Shown in pieces: positions 23,601 through 34,951 of a stretch of 64,000 nt of DNA. The DNA is taken from the NCBI GenBank assembly GCA_037039925.1, contig JAXRKP010000242.1, forward strand, positions 190,001-254,000. Reading direction: 5' to 3'. The position numbers and the translations under genes are program-made. Source of the DNA: Doris montereyensis (taxonomy: Eukaryota; Mollusca; Gastropoda; Nudibranchia; Dorididae). The notes under the pieces were generated by a model. The model was not told the DNA's origin and made no database searches. It saw only the letters and a program-made list of their open reading frames with translations. The number at the start of each line of letters is the position of its first letter. Position 1 is the stretch's first letter.

Positions 23601-26600
23601 CAATGTGTGGTTTCTCTTCTTCAATAATCTCAGAGACCACTTCTTCAATGTGTGGTTTCTCTTCTTCAATGATTTCAGAGACTACCTCTTCAATGTGTGG
23701 TTTTTCTTCTTCAATGATTTCAGACATCACTTCCTTGACTTGTGGTTTTTCTTCTTCAATAATCTCAGAGACCACTTCTTCGACCTGTTGTTTCTCTTCT
23801 TCAATAATCTTAGAGACCATTTCTTCAATGTGTGGTTTCTCTTCTTCAATAATATCAGAGATCACTTCCTCGACGTCTGGTTTCCCTTCTTCAATAATCT
23901 CAGAGACCATTTCCTTGACGTCTGGTTTCCCTTTTTCAATAATCTCAGAGACCACTTCCTCGACGTCTGGTTTCTCTTCTTCAATAATTTCAGAGACCAC
24001 TTCTGCAACATGTGGTTTCTCTTCTTCAATAATCTCAAAGACCACTTCTTGGACTTGTGGCTTCTCTTCTTCAATAATCTCAGAGACCACTTCTTCAACT
24101 TGTGGTTTTTCTTCTTCAATAATCTCAGAGACCACTTCTTGGACTTGTGGCTTCTCTTCTTCAATAATCTCAGAGACCACCTCTTCAACTTGTGGTTTCT
24201 CTTCTTCAATAATTTCAGAGACCATTTCTTTGACTTGTGGTTTCTCTTTCAATGATTGACTTCTTCGACTTGGTTTCTCTTCTTCAATAATCTCAGAGAC
24301 AACCTCTTCAACTTGTGGTTTCTCTTTTTCAATACTTTCAGAGATCACTTCTTCGATATGATGTTTTTCTTTTTCAATAATTTCAGAGACCACTTCTTCG
24401 ATATGAGGTTTCTCTTCTTCAATAATCTCAGAGACAACCTCTTCAACTTGTGGTTTCTCTTCTTCAATAATCTCAGAAACCACTTCTTCGACTTGTGGTT
24501 TCTCTTCTTCAATGATATCAGAGACCACTTCGTCGACTTGTGGCTTATCTTCTTCAATAAATTCAGAGACCACTTCTACCATTTGTGGTTTCTCTTCTTC
24601 AATAATCTCAGAGACTACTTCTACGATTTGTGGTTTCTCTTCTTCAATAATCGCAGAGACCACTTCTTCAACGTGTGGTTTCTCTTCTTCAATAATTTTA
24701 ATGACCACTTCTTCGACGTGGGGTTTCTCTTCTTCAATAATCTCAGAGACCACTTCTTCGACCTGTGGTTTCTCTTCTTCAATATTATCAGAGACCACGT
24801 CTTCAACCTGTGGTTTCTCTTTTTCAATAATCTCAGAGACCACTTCCTCGACGTCTGGTTTCCCTTCTTCAATAATCGCAGAGACCATTTCCTCGACGTC
24901 TGGTTTCTCTTCTTCAATAATCTCAGAGACCACTTCTTCGACTTGAGGTTTCTCTTCTTCAATAATTTCAGAGACCACTTCTACCATTTGTGGTTTCTCT
25001 TCTTCAATAATCTCAGAGACCACTTCTACGATTTGTGGTTTCTCTTTTTCAATAATCTCAGAGACCACTTCCTCGACGTCTGGTTTCTCTTCTTCAATAA
25101 TTTCAGAGACTACTTCCTCGACGTCTGGTTTCTCTTCTTCAATAATTTCAGAGACCACTTCCTCGACGTCTGGTTTCTCTTCTTCAATAATTTCAGAGAC
25201 CACTTCTGCAATATGTGGTTTCTCTTCTTCAATAATCTCAGAGACCACTTCTTGGACTTGTGGCTTCTCTTCTTCAAAAAACTCAGAGACCACTTCTTCA
25301 ACTTTTGGTTTCTTTTCTTCAATAATTTCAGAGACCACTTCTACGATTTGTGGTTTCTCTTCTTCAATAATTTCAGAGACCACTTTTTCGAATTGTGACT
25401 TTTTCTTCAATAATCTCAGAGAGCACTTCTTCGACCTGTGGTTTCTCTTCTTCAATAATATCAGATACCATTTCGTCATCGTATGGTTTCTGATCTTCAA
25501 TAATGTCAGAAACCGCTTCTTCAATGTGTGGTTTCCCTTCTTCAACAATTTCAGAGATCACTTTGTCGACTTGTGGTTTCTCTTCTTCAATAATCTCAGA
25601 GACCACTTCTTCGACTTGAGGTTTCTCTTCTTCAATAATCTCAGAGACCACTTCTTCAATGTGTGGTTTCTCTTTTTCAATGATCTCAGAGACCACTTCT
25701 TTAATGTGTGATTTCTCTTCTTCGATGATCTCAGAGATCACTTCTTCAATGTGTGGTTTCTCTTCTTCAATGATCTCAGAGACCACTTCTTCAACGTGTG
25801 GTTTTTCTTCTTCAATAATCTCAGAGACAACTTCTTCGACCTGTGGTTTCTCTTCTTCAATAATCTGAGAGACCACTTCTTCGATCTGTGGTTTTTCTTC
25901 TTCAATAATCTGAGAGACCACTTCTTCGATCTGTGGTTTTCTTCTTCAATAATCTCAGAGACTGCTTCTTCGACTTGTGGTTTTTCTTTTTCAATGATCT
26001 CAGAGACTGCGTCTTCGATTTGTGGTTTTTCTTCTTCAATAACTTCAAAGACCACTTCTTCAACGTATGGTTTCTCTTCTTCAATGATCCCAGAGACTAC
26101 TTTTTCGATTTGAGATTTCTGTTCTTCAATAATCTCAGAGACCACTTCCTCGACGTGTGGTTTCTCTTCTTCAATTATCTCAGAGACTGCTTCTTCAACG
26201 TGTGGTTTCTCTTCTTCAATAATCTCAGAGACCACTTCTTTGACCTGTGGTTTCTCTTCTTCAATAATCTCAGAGACCACTTCTTCAACGTGTGGTTTCT
26301 CTTCTTCAATTATCTCAGAGACTATTTCTTCAACGTGTGGTTTCTCTTCTTCAATGATCTCAGAGACCACTTCTTCGACCTGTGGTTTCTCTTCTTCAAT
26401 AATCTCAGAGACCACTTCTTCAACGTGTGGTTTCTCTTCTTCAATAATCTCAGAGACCACTTCTTCAACGTGTGGTTTCTCTTCTTCAATAATCTCAGAG
26501 ACCACTTCTTCAACGATTTGTGGTTTCTCTTCTTCAATAATCTCAGAGACCACTTCTTCGATCTGTGGTTTTTCTTCTTCAATAATCTCAGAGACCACTT

Positions 26601-29359
26601 CGTCGACTTGTGGTTTCTCTTCTTCAATAATCTCAGAGACCACTTCTACGATTTGTGGTTTCTCTTCTTCAATAATCTCAGAGACCACTTCTTCAACGTG
26701 TGGTTTCTCTTCTTCAATAATCTCAGAGACCACTTCTTCGATCTGTGGTTTTTCTTCTTCAATAATCTCAGAGACCACTTCGTCGACTTGTGGTTTCTCT
26801 TCTTCAATAATCTGAGAGACCACTTCTTCGATCTGTGGTTTTTCTTCTTCAATAATCTGAGAGACCACTTCTTCGATCTGTGGTTTTTCTTCTTCAATAA
26901 TCTCAGAGACTGCTTCTTCGACTTGTGGTTTTTCTTTTTCAATGATCTCAGAGACTGCGTCTTCGATTTGTGGTTTTTCTTCTTCAATAACTTCAAAGAC
27001 CACTTCTTCAACGTATGGTTTCTCTTCTTCAATGATCCCAGAGACTACTTTTTCGATTTGAGATTTCTGTTCTTCAATAATCTCAGAGACCACTTCCTCG
27101 ACGTGTGGTTTCTCTTCTTCAATTATCTCAGAGACTGCTTCTTCAACGTGTGGTTTCTCTTCTTCAATAATCTCAGAGACCATTTCTTTGACCTGTGGTT
27201 TCTCTTCTTCAATAATCTCAGAGACCACTTCTTCAACGTGTGGTTTCTCTTCTTCAATTATCTCAGAGACTATTTCTTCAACGTGTGGTTTCTCTTCTTC
27301 AATGATCTCAGAGACCACTTCTTCGACCTGTGGTTTCTCTTCTTCAATAATCTCAGAGACCACTTCTTCAACGTGTGGTTTCTCTTCTTCAATAATCTCA
27401 GAGACCACTTCTTCAATGTGTGGTTTCTCTTCTTCAATAATCTCAGAGACCACTTCTTCAACGTGTGGTTTCTCTTCTTCAATAATCTCAGAGACCACTT
27501 CTTCGATCTGTGGTTTTTCTTCTTCAATAATCTCAGAGACCAACGTGGTTTCTCTTCTTCGTCGACTTGTGGTTTCTCTTCTTCAATAATCTCAGAGACC
27601 ACTTCTACGATTTGTGGTTTCTCTTCTTCAATAATCTCAGAGACCACTTCTTCAACGTGTGGTTTCTCTTCTTCAATAATCTCAGAGACCACTTCTTCGA
27701 TCTGTGGTTTTTCTTCTTCAATAATCTCAGAGACCACTTCGTCGACTTGTGGTTTCTCTTCTTCAATAATCTCAGAGACCACTTCTACGATTTGTGGTTT
27801 CTCTTCTTCAATAATCTCAGAGATCACTTCGTCGACTTGAGGTTTCTCTTCTTCAATAATCTCAGAGACCACTTCCTCGACGTGTGGTTTCTCTTCTTCA
27901 ATAATCTCAGAGACAACGTCTTCGACTTGTGACTTCTCTTCTGCAATAACTTCAGAGACCACATCTTCAAATTCTGGTTTCTCTTCTTCAATAATCTCAG
28001 AGACCCCTTCTTTGACTCGTGGTTTGTCTTCTTCAATCGTCTCAGAGACCTCCTGTGGTTTCTCTTCTTTAATAATAGCACAGAAAACTTCTTGGACTTG
28101 ACGTTTCACCATCTCCGAGACCATGTCTTCAATTTCTGGGACTTCCTTTTTGGGTTGCGGTATTTCTATCTTAACCTCTACTTCGTCGTTTTCTGATTGC
28201 TGTATTTCTATCTCAGCCTCTACTTCTTCCCTTTCCGGTTGCTGTATTTCTATCTCAGCCTCTTCTTCTTCCCTTTCTGGTTGCTGTATTTCTATCTCAG
28301 CCTCTACTTCTTCCCTTTCTGGTTGCTGTATTTCTATCTCAGCCTCTACTTCTTCCCTTTCTGGTTGCTGTATTTCTATGTCAGCCTCTACTTCGTCATT
28401 TTCTGATTGCTGTATTTCTATCTCAGCCTCTACTTCTTCCCTTTCTGGTTGCTGTATTTCTATCTCAGCCTCTACTTCTTCCTTTTCTGGTTGCTGTATT
28501 TCTATCTCAGCCTCTACCTCTTCCCTTTCTGGTTGCTGTATTTTCTATCTCAGCCTCTACTTCTTCCCTTTCTGGTTGCTGTATTTCTATCTCAGCCTCT
28601 ACTTCTTCCCTTTCTGGTTGCTGTATTTCTATCTCAGCCTCTACTTCTTCGTTTTCTGATTGCTGTATTTCTATCTCAGCCTCTACTTCTTCCCTTTCTT
28701 CCTATCTTTCTTGGTTTTTGCTGTATTTCTATCTCAGCCTCTACTTCTTCCCTTTCTGGTTGCTATTTCTATCTCAGCCTCCTTTTTCTGGTTGCTGTAT
28801 TTCTATCTCAGCCTCTACTTCTTCCCTTTCTGGTTGCTGTATTTCTATCTCAGCCTCTACTTCTTCCTTTTCTGGTTGCTGTAGTTCTATCTCAGCCTCT
28901 ACTTCGTCGTTTTCTGATTGCTGTATTTCTACCTCAGCCTCTACTTCTTCCCTTTCTGGTTGCTGTATTTCTATCTCAGCCTCTACTTCTTCCTTTTCTG
29001 GTTGCTGCATTTCTTTCTCAGACTCCAAATCTTCAGTTTCTGGATGCTGTATTTCTGCCTCCTGTATTATTTCTTCTTCATGCTCAGGTTTCTCTTCTTC
29101 CATCTCTGGCGTCTTCGCTCCGTCCATCACTTCTTCCATGACAGTTTTCCTCAGCTCTGGCGTGACTGTTTTCTTTTGACATTGCAACTGGTGACGATAT
29201 TCGATTACAGTCACTGGCTGATCAGGACCGATCTCACTCTCGACTTCCTCATCATCGCGCGGTTGGGAGACATCCGGTTTGGCAGAAATGGCAGAATTGG
29301 CGGGACTCCTGGACAATACCTTCGTCCCCTGGCAGTTCTGTTGTTTTCTGTTTGGATTC
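20661..29359 (-). CDS. Giant 8.7-kb exon of three acidic tandem protein repeats
   Basis: The proposed acceptor is CGTTTAAAG before GAATCC, and the donor is GCTGAG|GTGGGT, which matches the phase-0 exon below. N-terminal unique part: ESKQKTTELPGDEG, SPANSAISAKPDVS, RKTVMEEVMDGAKTPEM. Then come about 21 x EREEVEAEIEIQQP (14 residues), about 130 x PQVEEVVSEIIEEEK (15 residues), about 11 units of roughly 33 residues around EEVEGEFE, and a short tail ending SVEHILGVHAE. No Ig or other globular domain occurs. This is an elastic, polyanionic PEVK/poly-E-like segment; each 15-mer is about -5 net and could form an amphipathic helix broken by Pro. The frame breaks at about 20850, 20935, 21720, 22881, 24250, 25400, 25938, 27550, 28540, 28700-28790 and 29325, several in T or C runs. 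I treat these as indel errors or repeat junctions. The acceptor is less certain than the donor. Confidence 0.85.
20960..22100 (-). repeat. Degenerate coding repeat, about 33 residues per unit
   Basis: Units centre on QPQxEEVEGEFExxxA, followed by an acidic spacer and EAxFExKQ. Examples are PQIEEVEGEFDIQTDEDKQS and PQMEEIEGEFEIETYEDEQ. About 11 units are visible, more diverged than the 14- and 15-residue arrays, so probably older. Confidence 0.85.
22105..28075 (-). repeat. 45-bp coding tandem array (15-residue unit), about 130 copies
   Basis: The plus-strand unit reads TCTCAGAGACCACTTCTTCA, then ACTTGTGGTTTCTCTTCTTC and AATAA, exactly 45 bp. Minus translation is PQVEEVVSEIIEEEK, with variants PHVEEVV, PQIVEVV, PDVEEVV, SESIEKEK and SEFIEEDK. 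The array spans about 6 kb. Most units are in register; a few are truncated, or carry an extra codon (PQIVEEVV near 26515) or a 1-2 base loss. Confidence 0.97.
28140..29030 (-). repeat. 42-bp coding tandem array (14-residue unit), about 21 copies
   Basis: The plus-strand unit contains CTGGTTGCTGTATTTCTATC and TCAGCCTCTACTTCTTCCC. Minus translation is EREEVEAEIEIQQP with variants ENDEVEAEIEIQQS and EKEEVEAEIELQQP. Four irregular units at about 28540 and 28690-28790 carry insertions or deletions that break the frame. Confidence 0.93.
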
Positions 29360-29898
29360 CTTTAAACGAAGCCGAGAAACAGAAACGATGACAGTGATGG
29401 CTGGTAATGGTATGCCCTCAGAATGATGATATATATGTCGGTGACATGTTATTTTCGTTTGCTAGTGACATCATCACAGGCTGTGTCAAACACAAGCATT
29501 GTTTCAAGGGCCATTCCTGCATCAAGTCCAGTGAGTTACAGTAGACAAACCAACCAGCAAAGTGGTAGTGGTAGTAGTAGTAGTAGTAGTAGCGAAGTAG
29601 TGGTAATAGCGTAGTAACTTCCATGAGTGCCAAATCCATTTTGAGTGATTGCAAAATCAACCAGCGTAGTGTAGCGTAGTAGTAGCATAATAGTAGTAGT
29701 AGCGTAGTAGTAGTAGCAGTAGTGGGTGTCATGTAGTGGTGAGAAGACCAACAAGACCTAAGCTGCCTGTTTACTCTCATGCAGCGAGTAATGGTAATGG
29801 TAACAGTTACAGAGCTTTTCATGCCATGCGGTACTCAGTGTTACCACTGCTCGTGTGTATGTGCGTAAGCTATGGTTTTCAATTAAATAATTAAAAGA

Positions 29899-30589
<691 letters not shown>

Positions 30590-31922
30590 CAGACAGTGAG
30601 ATATTGATCAGTTATGCTGTAAATTATCAATCATGAAAAACCAACCGTGAAATTGTGAGTTTTTTGTTTTCAAAGAATCCAAAAAGCTTGCAAATCATAA
30701 TATTAAATTATTACAAGTAGAAGCTAAAATTCAAGCACTGTCTTGTGCTAGTGAGATTAACGGTCTGTGCTTAGTAATATGTTGTGAGTTAAAAAACAAA
30801 CCCAGTTGCTTCACTTCACACTTAAACCACCCATAAAAAGAATAAAGGAACAGAAGAAGAAAAAAAAGATTCAATGGATAGAGATACAATCAAACAAGAA
30901 CATTTACAAAGGTCAAAAGGAAACAGTGAGAGTTTAATTTAATATCAATATTGACAAAACCACATACAAAATGATAAAAAAACCCGGAACAAAACACAAC
31001 AAAAACACAACACAATGTCTGCTCATTAGACCAGTAGACATACCTAAACACAGCTCCTACACCCCTCTCCTTCCCCCTTTTCCCTTCATACCTCCCTCCC
31101 TCTCCCACATTAAAACAATAACTAGAACAATTACAACAAAAAACAAGAAACTTATGAAATTGTAGCAAATTCATTCAACATTTCCTATTATACATCTCTT
31201 CTTTATCATTGACCATGTTAGGATAAAATTAACATTAATTATTATTATCTGAGCTGAGTAATTTTAAAAGTTTAATAATCAAAGCCATTAATGTAATTTC
31301 ATTTGTCAAGCATAAGTCAAATGCTCATGCTTTTATTTCAATCTGATTAAAACAATTCAACACTGCATAATGAGGATGATGATAAATATCACTGCCTTAT
31401 CTTAGGATATATATATTCTAACTATTGACAACGGAGAAATTTCTTTTTACATTTGAATATACTGTCGGCTCAAAATCATATTGTCCTAATCACATATTAT
31501 TATAAACCTGTGTTGAGTAGAAAAACCAGCTCATGTAAGTTATCAACTTGAAAGGAAAACCTGGGGTTCGGACAAAATGTAATTGGATTTTGTAACAATC
31601 GGAGACCGAATTTGAACACAATGTTTCATAAGACAGGAAAATAAATGGACGACTGTGGATCAGAACTCTGAAGTCATCAAATATATAGTTAGGAGAATGA
31701 TTTGACAATAATCAGAACTCCAAAACCATCAAATCTATAATTAGGAGAACATTATTCTGAGCCGACAATATATATATTTATGATATTCATATCTCATAGC
31801 ATATATGTTTTATTTCTATTATATACATGTTTTATCTTTACAATACAATATACACAGAAAGATCCTTAAAGATTTATGAAAATATTTATACTTTGAACTT
31901 TAGATATGATGTCTGTCAAATA

Positions 31923-31925
<3 letters not shown>

Positions 31926-31969
<44 letters not shown>
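31926..31969. repeat. (TA)n microsatellite, 44 bp
   Basis: Alternating TA run in the intron upstream of the giant exon, about 90 nt downstream of the 32061 donor in gene sense. Confidence 0.95.
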
Positions 31970-31971
<2 letters not shown>

Positions 31972-32060
31972 GGTATATATAAAAATACCCAAACATGCCA
32001 TGAGTATAATGCCATGAGAATATGAGCTTTGTGAGAAAAACCCCATCAAAGTTGGCCTAC

Positions 32061-32147
32061 CTCTTCTGTTTCAGAAATTGTAAAAGTCGTGTCCACAGTA
32101 ACATCTTGAGACATCTGTGATTTTAGGATTTTAACCTCCTCACGAGC
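32061..32147 (-). CDS. Linker exon (29 codons)
   Basis: An 87-bp phase-0 exon with acceptor TCTATCTAG and donor GAAGAG|GTAGGC. It reads AREEVKILKSQMSQDVTVDT, then TFTISETEE. It follows the IQ exon and precedes the giant repeat exon, and both phases fit. The VTVDTTF segment resembles the VTVDATF linker at 19581-19732 on the far side of the giant exon, suggesting a shared ancestral linker. Confidence 0.8.
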
Positions 32148-32191
32148 CTAGATAGATAAAAAACCAAACCCAATGACATTACTAAGAACAT

Positions 32192-32443
32192 GTTGGAAAC
32201 TTTGTGGAATACATGTCTTGTTTTTTGGAAGCTTTGTGGAATAAATGTCTTGATTTGGGAAGCTTTGTGGAATAAATGTCTTGATTTGGGAAGCTTTGTG
32301 GAATACATGTCTTGATTTGGGAAGTTTTGTGGAATAAATGTCTTGATTTGGGAAGCTTTGTGGAATACATGTCTTGATTTGGGAAGCTTTGTGGAATAAA
32401 TGTCTTGATTTGGGAAACTTTGTGGAATACAAGTCTTGATTTA
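32192..32443. repeat. 31-bp minisatellite, about eight copies
   Basis: The unit GGAAGCTTTGTGGAATAMAT followed by GTCTTGATTTG is repeated about eight times with few substitutions (AATAAATG/AATACATG alternate). The period is not a multiple of three and the repeat is intronic. Confidence 0.93.
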
Positions 32444-32666
32444 TTACATATTTTGTATAATATACGTATAAATATTTAAGACATTCAGTAGGATGAAACA
32501 TTTGTCAACGTTCAGATTTACTACACAGAACAGACAAATGTATCTTATTTCTCAAACAACTAATCTAAGAAAAGAAATGCAGTTTACATTGACATATCTC
32601 TCAATATATCTCTTCTTCACCTATCTACCTCTCTATCTATCTATCCATCTACCTCTCAATATATGT

Positions 32667-32715
32667 AAGTATGTACGTATACTATGTATGTATGCATGTA
32701 TGAATATATGTATGA

Positions 32716-32748
<33 letters not shown>

Positions 32749-32808
32749 TGTATGTATGTGTGTATGTATGTATGTATGTATGTATGTATGTATGTATGTA
32801 TGTATGTG
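32667..32808. repeat. (TATG)n microsatellite
   Basis: TATG/TGTA tetranucleotide repeat of about 140 bp with imperfect left edge; CTAT-rich sequence continues on both sides. Confidence 0.95.
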
Positions 32809-32979
32809 TCTACTTAGTCTCTTAGTCTCCCTACCTATATATCTATCAATCAATCAATTAATCTATCAATATACATCTCTCCCTACTTATCTATCTATCT
32901 ATCTCTATTTTCTACTGGAATCCAATGCACATTATGTCCGTTTAAAACGTGTCAAGAACAATGCCACCAGGCGACCCAC

Positions 32980-33101
32980 CTTGTATCCTCTGAAGGCAGA
33001 CTGGATTTTCAAGGCAGCTTCCGCCTGGACGGCGTCGATGATAATTTCACCTTCCTGTTTGTCTTCTCTGGAAGTCACGGAACTGGTTTCTGAGACCATT
33101 T
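32980..33101 (-). CDS. Exon with an IQ (calmodulin-binding-like) motif
   Basis: 122 bp, acceptor CTTGCTTCCAG, donor GGATACAAG|GTGGGT. It encodes EMVSETSSVTSREDKQEGEI, then IIDAVQAEAALKIQSAFRGY and K. IQSAFRGYK matches the IQ core IQxxFRGxx with a truncated C-terminal half, because the exon ends right after it. IQ motifs bind calmodulin or myosin light chains in many proteins and occur in obscurin. Binding here is an inference. Phase 2 in and 0 out; both junctions fit. Confidence 0.82.
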
Positions 33102-33631
33102 CTGGAAGCAAGGTCATGTTTGGTTTTTTAAAAAAGCGACAAAAAAACTTTATGACATTTCGACGTCAATTAATTGACAAAATCCAAATCCTCCATCACT
33201 ACACTCCAACCCCCCCCCCCCCACTAAACCCCAAACCCCCATAAACAACAGAAGAACACCCCTCTTCCCCTCACCTACCCCCCCCCCCCCAAAAAAAAAA
33301 ACAACTTAAAAAACAAAAATCATAAAGCTAAAAAGCATAGCACACCCCCTTCCCCCCTCGAGACAGAAAAGAGACATTTTTGAGTGGCTCACCCTTCGTC
33401 AGCAACACCGAAAAACATAGAGACATTAATGGAACTAATGGTGCCAAGTTATCGGCCTACATCAGTTTTATTCCTTTTTACGAAGTAACAGCAAAATGAA
33501 AGATAAACCAAAAAGTGAAAAGAAAGAAGAAAAATCTATCAGAACCATTTGCTAACCACCCATGAAAGTACAGGCATAGTTTATTAAAAGAGCGTAAAAT
33601 AGATAACAAATAAAAAACTAAATCAACTGAC
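33102..33631. other. Intron, 530 bp, C- and A-rich runs
   Basis: Contains CCCCC...AAAA low-complexity runs (33210-33300) and an ACAGCAAAATGAAAGA... stretch near 33485-33560 that resembles sequence at 16200 and 19170 (a dispersed repeat). No exon was seen. Confidence 0.5.
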
Positions 33632-33937
33632 CTTCGACTGTAAGAGTCGCAGAACACTCAATCTCAGAAACATCGTTAATGGCTTTGACGGTATAGGTCC
33701 CTGAATCTTCCGGAAAAACTTCTGGAAGAAGCAGGGTGTACTCTCCATTTTCTCCAGGTAAGATTTGGTAGACAGTGTCCGATTTGATTGGCTTGCTGTC
33801 GTGGTACCATACAACTGAGGGCGAGGGCTGACCTTTGACCTTGCACTCAAAACGAGCTGACTCTCCTTCCTTGACATTGACGTCGTCAATTGGTTTGACA
33901 ATTCGGGACCCTCTTTCGGCTCCTCTTTCTCCTCAAC
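33632..33937 (-). CDS. Exon: acidic linker plus complete I-set Ig domain
   Basis: Acceptor CTGTGTTAG, donor GAAG|GTCAGT. It starts VEEKEEPKE, then after one missing base (near 33905-33911) reads RIVKPIDDVNVKEGESARFE and CKVKGQPSPSVVWYHDSKP. It then continues to PEDSGTYTVKAINDVS and CSATLTVE. The B-strand Cys is present (FEC), while the F-strand position is Val (YTVKA). Without the missing base, the length and both phases (0 in, 1 out) fit exactly, which argues for an assembly error in a GGG/CCC context. A 64-bp copy of this exon sits in the preceding intron. Confidence 0.9.
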
Positions 33938-34851
33938 CTAACACAGAAAGGGATTGAGATAAAGAGAGTAGAGTTTATTGGGCGATGACACGTCATATTA
34001 AATATTGTGTTTATATCTCTAAGTACATGTATCGGCAAAGACAGAAAAAGAAATAAAGTTATTTTAAGGCTTGAACCGCCCTTAGAGTCTCTCTGAGTCT
34101 TAGATTTTCTTTGAAAACAATTACAGTTAACCCTAGTTTACGTACTTTTCAAGGTGAATACATGCAGACTCAAAGCCAAAAGAACGTATTAAATACATTT
34201 CTTTTACAGCTATTCGGTAAATTTATTTTCTGTTTTGAGCATTTATCCTATAGACCGGTTGGGTACAAAAGTAAGTGATTCAGACCTAAGTGTGGAGCTG
34301 ACCCTATATTAAAACTGACATCATGAAATCAAGCAAGGTTTACTACAAAAAAAGAAGAAAAGTTTCCTTTATCACATTTCAATTTTTATAGTATTTAGAA
34401 TATATATAATATCTATATATGTCTTAACAATAGCATACAAAATATGCATTAAAGAAATCTACAACTACAACACTATTTCTTCAGGATGAAGTTCAATACT
34501 TTAGAGTAGATTGAGGAGTATTGCTTTTTTTTTTTTTTAAATTAGATTGAAAGTTGCAGAAGAAGCAGGGTGTACTCTCCATTTTCTCCAGGCAAGATGT
34601 GGTAGACAGTGTCCGAATGTGAATGTGAAATTGCTGTGTTTTGGTTTGGACAAAACTTTTGTTGTTTGATAAATGAAAAACTATTCATTTTCTTTGATGA
34701 ATACCATTCTTTGCGTGACTTCCTTAGGGAAATTATTTGTGTTCTTTGATTTTACAATTCTCTCTAGATGGCAAATAGATCTGGTACTTTATCAAAGTAT
34801 TTTATACAGGGCATTTTATGTTTATTTTGTCTTGGGTTTCAGGAATATTAC
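33938..34851. other. Intron with a copied exon fragment
   Basis: AT-rich, about 0.9 kb. At 34556-34619 it carries a near-identical copy of part of the neighbouring Ig exon (33719-33783), described separately. Otherwise nothing was recognised. Confidence 0.6.
34556..34619 (-). pseudogene. Intronic duplicate of an Ig-exon fragment
   Basis: The plus-strand stretch with GAAGAAGCAGGGTGTACTCT, then CCATTTTCTCCAGG and GTGGTAGACAGTGTCCGA repeats 33719-33783 with only two or three differences over about 64 bp. It covers the D/E-strand part of the Ig at 33632-33937, has no splice sites of its own and lies in the intron about 620 bp upstream (in gene sense) of its source. Confidence 0.85.
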
Positions 34852-34951
34852 CTCTGGCTGTGTCAAGACAGCTCTGAAATCAACTTGCTCAACTTCAGGA
34901 ACTTCTTCTTCAGTGATGGTTGCATCAGCCTCAACATCGGCAGCAAATTTC
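34852..34951 (-). CDS. Acidic linker exon ending in a DFRxxL motif
   Basis: Exactly 100 bp, acceptor TTCTGAAACAG, donor CCAGAG|GTAATA. It encodes KFAADVEADATITEEEVPEV, then EQVDFRAVLTQPE. EQVDFRAVL is very close to the QQVDFRSVL actin-binding repeat of vertebrate myosin light chain kinase. Phases fit both neighbours (2 in, 0 out). Confidence 0.82.

Larger units (their letters stand above)
32148..32979. other. Intron with two tandem repeats
   Basis: About 0.8 kb, largely occupied by a 31-bp minisatellite (32192-32443) and a TATG microsatellite (32667-32808), with CTAT-rich flanks. No exon was seen. Confidence 0.7.

Noticed and set aside
22391..24259. Plus-strand 622-codon open frame of WFLFFNNLRDHFF-type repeats
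   Set aside because: It is the antisense shadow of the 45-bp coding array; the minus frame connects by matched splice phases to Ig exons and the plus frame connects to nothing.
25933..27840. Plus-strand 635-codon open frame
   Set aside because: Same antisense shadow; it switches between two repeat translations wherever the array has an indel.
22105..28075. CRISPR-like regular array
   Set aside because: Units are contiguous with no unique spacers, the period is a codon multiple and the genome is eukaryotic.
28123..29391. Plus-strand hydrophobic frames (YLSLYFFPFWLLYF) resembling membrane segments
   Set aside because: Reverse complement of the 42-bp acidic coding repeat; the hydrophobicity is the mirror of Glu codons.
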